A stretch of DNA of 64,000 nt from Neostethus bicornis (lineage: Eukaryota > Chordata > Actinopteri > Atheriniformes > Phallostethidae), in NCBI GenBank assembly GCA_902685375.1, contig LR738541.1, positions 29,846,008 through 29,910,007 of the forward strand, read 5' to 3'. The notes beneath the pieces are model-generated. The model made no database searches. It was not told where the DNA came from and was given only the letters and a program-made list of their open reading frames with translations. Numbering within the stretch: position 1 is the first letter of the stretch; each line of letters starts with the position of its first letter. Shown piece after piece: positions 58,801-64,000 of this stretch. Position numbers and translations under genes: made by a program.

Positions 58801-61800
58801 ATTGCATTAAAGGTCCCAGAAAGCCGTGTTAGTGAAGCAGCACAGACAAAAACTGGATCTCCCATATGTGTAATGTAACCATCTAATATTCCTTGTCTTT
58901 CTGTGAGTGCTTCAAGTTAAAAATGCCTGAGATGGAGGTTGATCACCAGGGAAACCAAACATACCCCATTTGTCAGCTGAGTTTTCAATCTCTTTGTTTC
59001 TCAGGTTGGCTAACTTTGTTTTTTTGGATCATTTACTTGAATACTTTCTACCTTAGCACGGAATATTAAGTTAGCAAACTCTTTCTTCTAAAGATGGGAT
59101 GACTGTCTTTTTAGTAACTTTGATTTGTTTTTGACCATGTCGGCGAGAGAGTTCCTTGGTCTCCCCATCCCCAATCTAACACTATTTTAAGTAATGCATC
59201 AGTCTCACAACAACAGTCACCACCTCATCCCTTCGTCTGAAGCAGGGGTTTGAAACTCACATAATTTTTGGCCCCCAGTTTGATATAAAATATTACTCAA
59301 CTTTGAAATGAACCACACTTTACAGCAATGTAGCCAAAAACTGACTGACCCAGTCAATGAGGACATTTCTCACAGATATTGTTGTGGAATTTCCTTAATA
59401 AGTTGTCACACAAATGAGAAGTAAAAAATAGAATTTATTGAGGAATAAAAGATGAAATGCTGCAGCATTGGAAGTTCATGCAAACCAAAGTTTGATCGGC
59501 AGAAGTTCAACGATTTGACCAAACCCCAATGTTTTCAGGAACTTTGTTGTTAGGGTGGGCTTCCCTGTTGGTAGGCTGGATGTCTAATTCTGACATGATG
59601 TATGATAGGCTAATACTTGATAAAAAAACTGAGTTTTAAAGTTGCTGCTCTGAAAGACGTAATAGAATAGTGCTGCTCAGAGTAGAGATGTTGCTTCTCT
59701 GAGTCGAGAGAAACCAGATAAGGTGATTCGGGCATCTGGTCAGGATGCCTCCCGAACACCTCGCTGGTGAGGTATTCTGGGCACGTCCAACTGGGTGGTG
59801 ACCCAGAGCAGACCCCGGACACGTTGGAGAGACTATGTCCCACTTCTGGACAGGGAATACCTCGGGATCCTCCCAGGAGACCTGGGGGATGCAGCCAGGG
59901 TGAGAGAGCCATGGGTTTCCCGTCTGAGGCTTTTGTCCTCCGTAACCCGGCCCCAGATAAGTAGAAGTCAAGTTCAGTGGTTGCAGTGACTGTCCTTTAA
60001 TCAGAAAGTTTTAAGTATAAGTACACCATTTACTTACAGTTTTTTTAATTTTCTTTTTAATTCCTAATTTTTTAATAGGTTTTATTTGATTCTTTTATGT
60101 TCAAAAATGTTAATTTCTAAAGATAATTTTTCTGTGAGAAATTTATGTTGCCCAGACTCAACTGGACGTGAAACGAGACCCCTGGAGAGATTGAGTTTGA
60201 GACCCCTGCTCTAAATTAAATACAGAGCAAAGTGTACATCCCTGTAGGCATTAGATGTAATGTTTTTATATTTATTGGATTATTTATTTAGTAATAGCTT
60301 AAAATGGATATAAAAACTCCCAATTTATTCAAAATGCCAGCATGACCCAGATGTTTTGTTTAGTTTTATTTTGGAGCCTATTACATTTTTTTGGACTGAA
60401 GTCAATGATGAAATTGTTGATTTTTCAACCAAATTTTCACAATATGCCTGCATTTTGCACAATTTCTTTCTAGGAATCTGGTTTGGCTTTTCTTCTAAAT
60501 CTTATTTCTGTCCTTCAAATAATATATGGATTTTTAGAAACCTCTTAAGACCTAAAGAAAACACTTCCAGGGCAAAAGAAAAGATTTAATTAAGTGTGGT
60601 ACAATTTGCAAAAAGATGGCTTCTTCAAAAGAATTGGTCATCATTAAAATTCAGATGGGACGATCATCTGATCATCCACCTTTTTGTTCTGTTGATTCTC
60701 AAATCACAAGCAAGCTGCAATTGATTTGTATTGTCACCAGATCTGTTGGATTTTATATTTTCCTTTGCAGGAAATACTACATTAGAAGCTTTTTAATTTA
60801 GTGTCTGAACAGAGCCTCAGCCTCTCATCTGCAGTAATCATTGGAAACTCAGCGGTGCTAATCAAAGCTGGATGTGACTGGCTCCCAGGCACAGCTACAG
60901 ATGGGCCGCTCCACGCTTCTTACAATGCCCGCAGATCACTTCATAGTGAGCTATTTATAGCGTGCTGGAAACATGAAAGCGAGTTTGGATGTCGGGCTTT
61001 TGATTATGTATGAATGTGATTCGCTGACTTTTGGTAATAAATGAGGACTGAAAGAAAAATGAAAAAGAATACTTTTGGAGTAAAATCTGCCGATTTGATG
61101 CAGCGGCATCAAATGTGGACACTCCGTCACGTTGATTAAATAGAACATTGGGACTGTGACGTCAGCACGACACGAGTCTTTTTCATTTTAATACTTTTAC
61201 ATGGACACAATCACAATTCATCTGATTGGTGGCCAAACAATAACTTTTAAAGCAGTTTTCTTTGAGTACTTTTTTGCTGTGTTTTTTACCTCCAGCTTTT
61301 TTCAATCTTCTGACATAAACAAACTGTTGTCCAACACTAAGTAACATGTAGCCTCATCGGAATCAAGCTACATCTTTCTTCCCCATCGTCCTCAAAACAG
61401 GTCTACTTGTTATGGGCTCAGAGGGAAAACCAGTTCTGTTCTGTTTTCGTCTGCTTATCCGGGGTCAGGTCGCGGGGGTAACGGCCTCAGACTAGAAACC
61501 CAGGCTTCCCTCACCCCGGTGCATCCTCTAGCTCACCTGGGAGAATCCCGAGGTGTTCCTTAACCAGCTGTAGGTACAGGGTCTGCCCCAAACACCTCAC
61601 CAGCGACGCACTCGGGATGCGTCCTAACCAGATTCCCGACCACGCCGTCTGGCTTCTCTCAACCCGGAGGAGCAACGGTTCTATTCCGAGCTCCTCCCGG
61701 ATGGCAGAGCTCCTCACTCTATCTGAGTGAAAGCCCAGCCACCCTGCATAGGAAGTTCATTTCGGCCGCTTGTATCCGTGAGCTTATTCTTTCGGTCGCC

Positions 61801-64000
61801 ACCCACAACTGGTGACAGTGAGGGTAGGAACGCAGATCGACTGGTAAAGTGAGAGCTTTGCTTTTAAGCACAACAGACTGTTGCAGTGTCTTGATTATTG
61901 CGGATGCCGCCCTGATCCATCTGTTGATCTCCCGCTCCATCCTTCCTCCACTCGTGACCAAGACTGGAGATACTAAAACTCCTCCACTTGAGGCAGGACC
62001 CTGTCCTTGGAGGGATAGATTTTCCCTATTTGAAGGGAAAACCAGTTGTCCCACTTAACATACCCAATTAAGTGGGTTTAAAACCTTTGGTACTTTTTCA
62101 TCAGAGACAGTAAAAACTTCAAATAATTCCATGGCACTTCTTTTTTCTATTTCAGATGTGTTTCATGCATGTGGGTGGATGAGCCCATGAGGTGCTTAAG
62201 TAAAATGGTCTTCCTATGAATCATTTCCTGAATGCATTTTTCAGCTGGAGATGTGTTTTTGCCACTCAGATGATACCACATTTACTTCCGAATCACTCAA
62301 ACACTCGATGAGGTTCACTCCTGCTTTTGAGATTAGTTGAGCATGCACAAGTGGGGTTTTCAAACATGTGCATCTCGGTCCTCATGTTTCTTAAATTGCC
62401 GTTCCCTCCTGGTGAGCATGTGCTCCGCATGAATTGAGTCTAGACTTGAATCAAGTGAAAGCCAGTAGTGAAGATGAAAGGTTTGAAATAATCTCGTGGG
62501 GCTAAGCTTTATTGGAGATTTAACACTGACCCCGTTTTGGCCAAACGCCTTCCTTCCTGAAATAAGTTTCTATTGATTATAACTTTGTAAAAAAAACAAA
62601 TGAATATTTACAAAGATTCATTAAAGTTTATCTTTTTACTTTTTTGTTGAAGGAATACGCTGAATTCCAGTACAGGCGGAGACATCGGCAGAGGAGGCGA
62701 GGCGACATGTCAAGTGTCCGCAGCAACACACCGGACGCTGAGGATTTCAGCGACAGCACTTTAGGTTCGGAAATTAATAATAACAATATATACTTTATTG
62801 ATCCATCATCTGGGAAATTTGTGTGCTGCATTACACCACAGCAGGCTGCCAGGATGGCACCAATGGTGGGAGAAATAGGGGGTTAGGTGTCTTCTCCAAC
62901 GAGCCTAGATGTGAATTCAGTGGGAATCGAACTCGCAAACTTCCGGTTAACTTAAGGTCCGAGGGCGAACGCTCCACCACTGAGCCACCGCCTCCCCCAA
63001 TTCATCTTAGATGTAGAGTTTCTTCTTTGAAAAATATAAAAATGTCATAAATGATCAATTAGTTGTTCTCGGTATTGACTGAGACATCACAGATACTCTG
63101 AACAGATGATTTAACGCCGTCAGATGGACTAAAAGTTTTCACCGTCAGAAATCTGTGCTTTAAACAAAGTTCACAGAAACTAAAAATCCACCTCATCACT
63201 GCACCAGATGTGGATGAGAACTGCTTGACTTCAATCACCAGAAGTCCTGTCAAAAGGCAGCTCCCTGGTAATGATACCGAATGATGAAAAGCTTTGCTAG
63301 GAAGTGACTTTGGGAATGGAATGAACGGAGCATGACGAGTTAGAACATCTTAGCATTTTTACAATGTGACAGAATAAAGTTCTGATCACTGATTAATCCA
63401 GCAGTGGCAGGTAAAAAGAAAAGTGTAAAAGTAACACTGCAGAGTTAAAGCAAATGGTAAGATGTCTTGGACAAACATTCTCTCACCGTAACTGAATAAA
63501 ATAAGTTGTCTCTTTCCCCCATACTTGTTTTTTTTAAAAAAAAAAACAAAAACAAAAAAAACCCCAGAAGTCATCATTTTTGCAATTAAATGCAAATAAT
63601 GGGACTTTTTTTCAAATAAAAAATTAAATGAAAAATTGAAAAGACCAACAACTTTAATGCATACGTCCAATTTGGTAGGGGAGACGGTGGCTCGTTTGCT
63701 CACGGACCGGATGTTCGCGGGTTCGCATCCCACTGAGTATACGTCAAGTGTTCTTGGAGAAGACACGTATCCTCCCGTTTCTCCCATCATTGGCGCAGTC
63801 ATAGGTGGCAGCCTGCTGTGGTGTAATGCATCACACAAATTTTCCTGTGAGGGATTAATAAAGTAAATTTAAAAAAAAGAAAAAATATTTTCAATCTATC
63901 GGCTTTCTCTTGTATTGAGCTGTTAAAACATTTACTATGATTCACTTTGACTGGTTTAAGTTGTGGTGAAGAATATAACCTAAAGTTAAACAAGACCATA
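33285..64000 (+). CDS. ankib1: ANKIB1, ankyrin repeat and IBR domain RBR E3 ubiquitin ligase (3' end outside window)
   Basis: ANKIB1 is an Ariadne-type RBR E3 ligase. The coding exons are 33285-33472, 34848-35148, 37876-38058, 38466-38583, 41165-41364, 45265-45353, 45459-45603, 50304-50470, 50912-51000, 51506-51636, 53733-53867, 54298-54384, 54659-54725, 55289-55434, 57220-57398, 57548-57599 and 62653-62764. They join in phase to 796 codons plus one base. Order: a MGNT N-terminus (possible myristoylation), ankyrin repeats (about residues 45-210), RING1 from CGIC at 331, IBR about 410-495, RING2 with the expected catalytic Cys in NEGCNH at residue 530, then a helical Ariadne region with MHYYTRF. 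Human ANKIB1 has about 1,090 residues, so roughly 290 C-terminal residues lie beyond the window. Whether this is the a or b paralogue is not determined. Confidence 0.95.
33925..34560 (+). mobile_element. LINE fragment (family A), longest copy, internally deleted
   Basis: It lies in ankib1 intron 1. It reads SKVEYMCVNERDPNGKVRLQ and EDFKYLGSTAQSNGECVKEV, then jumps after GWRKVS to RISLGVTRMDRIRNEY in another frame, followed by RLRWFGHVQRRERVHRKK and the family tail at 34530. The segment normally between GWRKVS and SLGVTRMD is missing, so the copy is internally deleted as well as 5'-truncated. Confidence 0.8.
35235..35430 (-). mobile_element. tRNA-derived SINE, minus strand
   Basis: On the minus strand the head has an A-box-like ggttagcgcgttcg and a B-box-like gggttcgcgtcccacgg. 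The body contains ggagaagacacctagcccc and the tail runs through tgcagcaaacaaatttcccc. It is the best-preserved tRNA head of the six copies. Confidence 0.75.
35709..35770. repeat. Overlapping inverted repeats (hairpin cluster 4)
   Basis: A 10-bp perfect pair (tcataggacc 35742-35751; ggtcctatga 35760-35769) overlaps an 11-bp perfect pair (gacccataaaa 35721-35731; ttttatgggtc 35753-35763). The word cctatgatg is also directly repeated (35709 and 35763). Confidence 0.85.
37245..37562 (-). mobile_element. LINE fragment (family B), minus strand
   Basis: In reverse orientation it carries the family blocks from the master segment near ctggcttctctccaaccgga through gatggcagagctcctcac to ggaccgatgcagcgtc. 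Both the 5' and extreme 3' parts are missing. Confidence 0.7.
37772..37807 (+). repeat. Poly-T run of about 36 bases
   Basis: This is an almost pure T tract upstream of ankib1 exon 3. It could be the reversed tail of a retroposed sequence. The true length is likely polymorphic. Confidence 0.8.
38584..41164. other. ankib1 intron 4, nothing recognised
   Basis: No exon or named element is supported in this 2.6-kb intron. It is AT-rich with several homopolymer runs. Confidence 0.4.
41920..42366 (+). mobile_element. LINE fragment (family B)
   Basis: It runs from atggtcaccagctgtgggt through a master block (ctcagagtagagccgttgct) to gactatgtctcac, gagctggatgatgca and a final gcggccccacataagcgaaa tail. 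Pieces of its frame read CLVDVPSEGEPKADLRPVGV. It lies in intron 5. Confidence 0.75.
43085..43712. mobile_element. LINE (family B) with 5' inversion
   Basis: The left part (43085-43455) is the element's 5' portion in reverse orientation, ending at 43085 with the reverse of ggtcgagagaagccag. The right part (43458-43712) is the 3' portion in forward orientation, starting gccagatggggtg. The two pieces abut in the element's own sequence at the word gccag, so this is one insertion with an inverted 5' end. Confidence 0.8.
44450..44660 (-). mobile_element. tRNA-derived SINE, minus strand
   Basis: Read on the minus strand it has tagctcagtggtagaacatt as the A-box side, a degenerate B box (gggattgaaatcc), then gacacctaactccccgtgtc and a tgcagcacacaaattttcc tail. 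It lies in ankib1 intron 5. Confidence 0.75.
44788..45110 (+). mobile_element. V-SINE/DANA-like SINE, near full length
   Basis: It begins taggctgcacagtggcctcg with ggggttcaagtctcag, followed by the conserved gagtttgcgtgttctcccca, gggttttcttcagg, aaaacatgcat, gttgattggcctctatgaat and gggataggctccggcaacc blocks. It ends 155 bp before the RING1 exon of ankib1. Confidence 0.8.
47330..47760 (+). repeat. Unnamed interspersed repeat, copy 1
   Basis: It shares with 55910-56310 an ordered series of blocks: gtgcacaaca, gaggc-gcaaataca-tgtaa, tgcatcaag, gcaaag-tag, a CAGAGTGCATGC-like block, and atggtaga-acct. No coding frame or terminal repeat is evident. It lies in ankib1 intron 7. Confidence 0.55.
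47869..49153 (-). mobile_element. Internally deleted hAT (Charlie-like) transposon
   Basis: Terminal inverted repeats caggggtcaccaac (left) and caagggtcaccaac (right, reversed) enclose 1,285 bp. A perfect 8-bp target-site duplication, atttagag, flanks it (47861-47868, 49154-49161). On the minus strand two transposase pieces remain: an N-terminal zinc-finger segment (CLICGATVATAKRHNVERHF, 48925-48563) and the C-terminal hAT dimerisation segment (STYLCESAFSDMNFIKNKHR, 48386-48075). The catalytic core between them is absent. A long imperfect inverted repeat marks the junction. It cannot move on its own. Confidence 0.92.
48398..48542. repeat. Long inverted repeat at the hAT deletion junction
   Basis: The left arm (48398-48439) runs from ccgcggttcacgtg to tctttttcacagg. 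The right arm (48483-48542) is its reverse complement with an insertion of about 18 bases (tctcggcggagtgaa region) and some point changes. The spacer is about 43 bases. It sits between the zinc-finger and dimerisation remnants. Confidence 0.8.
49440..49690 (+). pseudogene. DIRS/Ngaro-like tyrosine recombinase remnant
   Basis: The frame reads GLRADSTWSVATSWALFKGL, SVQDICAAASWATPHIIGWF and RRL. This matches the C-terminal pattern of tyrosine recombinases from DIRS-type fish retrotransposons (R-A-H-S-T-R, SWALFKG, DICAAASW). Two usual catalytic positions look changed: H to D and R to W in ADSTW. No reverse transcriptase is seen nearby. It is an inactive relic in ankib1 intron 7. Confidence 0.65.
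51637..53732. other. ankib1 intron 10
   Basis: The intron splits RING2 just after the catalytic-cysteine segment. It contains a LINE relic at 52930-53660. The remainder shows no recognised element. Confidence 0.55.
52930..53660 (+). mobile_element. LINE relic (CR1/L2/Rex1-like)
   Basis: It carries reverse-transcriptase motif C as YADDTQIY with NNFLQLNSDK downstream, then after a deletion the C-terminal pattern LRTLHWLHVAQRIDVKAALL, VFKSLYGLATKY, CEMLVSYEPSRTPR. Frames are broken. The end shows the tail-like gtaccttttgtatgaattgt. Confidence 0.7.
54779..54935 (+). mobile_element. V-SINE/DANA-like fragment
   Basis: It has only the central part: ggagtttgcatgttcttcct, gtgggttgtcttcc, gttgattggccactatgaaa and ttgcccctaggaacgagtg. 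It starts about 55 bp after ankib1 exon 13. Confidence 0.7.
55910..56310 (+). repeat. Unnamed interspersed repeat, copy 2
   Basis: This is the partner of 47330-47760. The blocks gtgcacaaca, gaggccgcaaatacaatgta, tgcatcaag, agcaaagctagcacat and atggtagaaacctaaaaaat occur in the same order with point differences and small gaps. Confidence 0.55.
56393..56580 (+). mobile_element. tRNA-derived SINE
   Basis: The head has ggcttagtggtagaatgtct (A box side) and agttcaattaccac (degenerate B box), then aagacacctaacccagtgg and the tgcagcaaaaataatttccc-gaggga tail. It lies in ankib1 intron 14. Confidence 0.75.
59243..60208. mobile_element. hAT-like MITE with a nested LINE
   Basis: The left end caggggtttgaaactca and the right end, the reverse complement of caggggtctcaaactca, form terminal inverted repeats with few mismatches. 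The flanks gtctgaag and ctctaaat agree at only five of eight positions, so the duplication has decayed or the limits are slightly off. A family B LINE fragment (59672-59978) has inserted inside. Confidence 0.65.
59672..59978 (+). mobile_element. LINE fragment (family B) nested in a hAT-like element
   Basis: It has the master block ctcagagtagagatgttgct, ggcatctggtcaggatgcct, gactatgtcccac, gggggatgcagcc and a ggccccagataagtagaagt tail. It is younger than the surrounding transposon. Confidence 0.75.
61441..62010 (-). mobile_element. LINE fragment (family B), minus strand
   Basis: This is among the longest copies of the family. In reverse orientation it runs from the extreme 3' end (tatccggggtcaggtcgcgg) through gagctcctcactctatct to the tccactcgtgaccaagactg block and a ggcaggaccctgtccttgg end. 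Confidence 0.75.
62776..62998 (-). mobile_element. tRNA-derived SINE adjoining the ankib1 exon 17 donor
   Basis: On the minus strand it reads ggtggctcagtggtggagcg as the A-box side, then the B-box-like gcgagttcgattcccactga, ggagaagacacctaaccccc and a tgcagcacacaaatttccca tail with tattgttattatt. The tail end lies about 12 bases past the exon 17 splice donor. Confidence 0.85.
62999..63675. other. ankib1 intron 17, nothing recognised
   Basis: There is no exon or element between the two SINEs. The gene must continue past the right edge. Confidence 0.4.
63676..63875 (+). mobile_element. tRNA-derived SINE
   Basis: The head has gacggtggctcgtttgctca and gcgggttcgcatcccactga, then ggagaagacacgtatcctcc, gctgtggtgtaatgcatcac and the ggattaataaagtaaattt tail. 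It is opposite in orientation to the copy at 62776. Confidence 0.85.

Larger units (their letters stand above)
57600..62652. other. ankib1 intron 16
   Basis: The largest intron seen (5 kb) holds a hAT-like element with a nested LINE piece (59243-60208) and a minus-strand LINE fragment (61441). The stretches 57,610-59,240 and 60,210-61,440 have no recognised repeat and might include conserved non-coding DNA. Confidence 0.5.

Noticed and set aside
3905..63875. Functional tRNA genes at the tRNA-like heads (3905, 35400, 44640, 56395, 62990, 63680)
   Set aside because: All six continue into the same SINE body and tail and none folds into a complete cloverleaf by inspection.
1..64000. CRISPR arrays, operons, ribosome binding sites or prophage
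   Set aside because: The sequence is vertebrate with spliced genes. Direct repeats seen are transposon-derived or local duplications and none has regular spacers.

Overview
The window is AT-rich vertebrate DNA, almost certainly from a ray-finned (teleost) fish. Genes are split by GT-AG introns, and the spaces between exons are full of fish-type repeats: V-SINE/DANA-like and tRNA-derived SINEs, several LINE families, hAT transposons and a DIRS-like relic. Three protein-coding genes can be assembled exon by exon, and the splice phases agree throughout.

Layout. (1) About 1-1575: no coding exon, but a plausible 3' UTR end on the + strand; by synteny it could belong to azi2. (2) 3248-8743, minus strand: cmc1, four exons, 107 aa, a twin-CX9C mitochondrial protein. 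Its upstream flank has ETS- and ZNF143-like motifs. (3) 8.9-23.9 kb: gene-free, with a 5'-truncated L2/CR1-like LINE, shorter LINE fragments, a hAT MITE and a locus of overlapping inverted repeats. (4) 23.9-24.9 kb: a broken tandem copy of the start of the eomes T-box (3' end of exon 1, intron 1, exon 2), flanked by direct repeats. It contains a LINE fragment with a 17-bp target-site duplication and has a chain of hairpins just upstream. (5) 26597-29567, plus strand: eomes, six exons, 588 aa. (6) 33285 to beyond the right edge, plus strand: ankib1, 17 coding exons seen (796 codons). The C-terminal part lies outside the window.

The cmc1-eomes pair in divergent orientation matches the human EOMES-CMC1 neighbourhood as I recall it, which supports both identifications. 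The genes do not form a pathway: cmc1 serves cytochrome c oxidase assembly, eomes is a developmental transcription factor and ankib1 is an RBR ubiquitin ligase.

Most unusual points: the partial T-box duplication next to its parent gene; four separate loci of overlapping inverted repeats that look like template-switch scars; a tRNA-derived SINE about 12 bp past the ankib1 exon 17 splice donor, with an open frame running into it; a LINE with a 5' inversion; and an internally deleted hAT element with a perfect 8-bp target-site duplication. Names of repeat families are approximate because no library search was possible.
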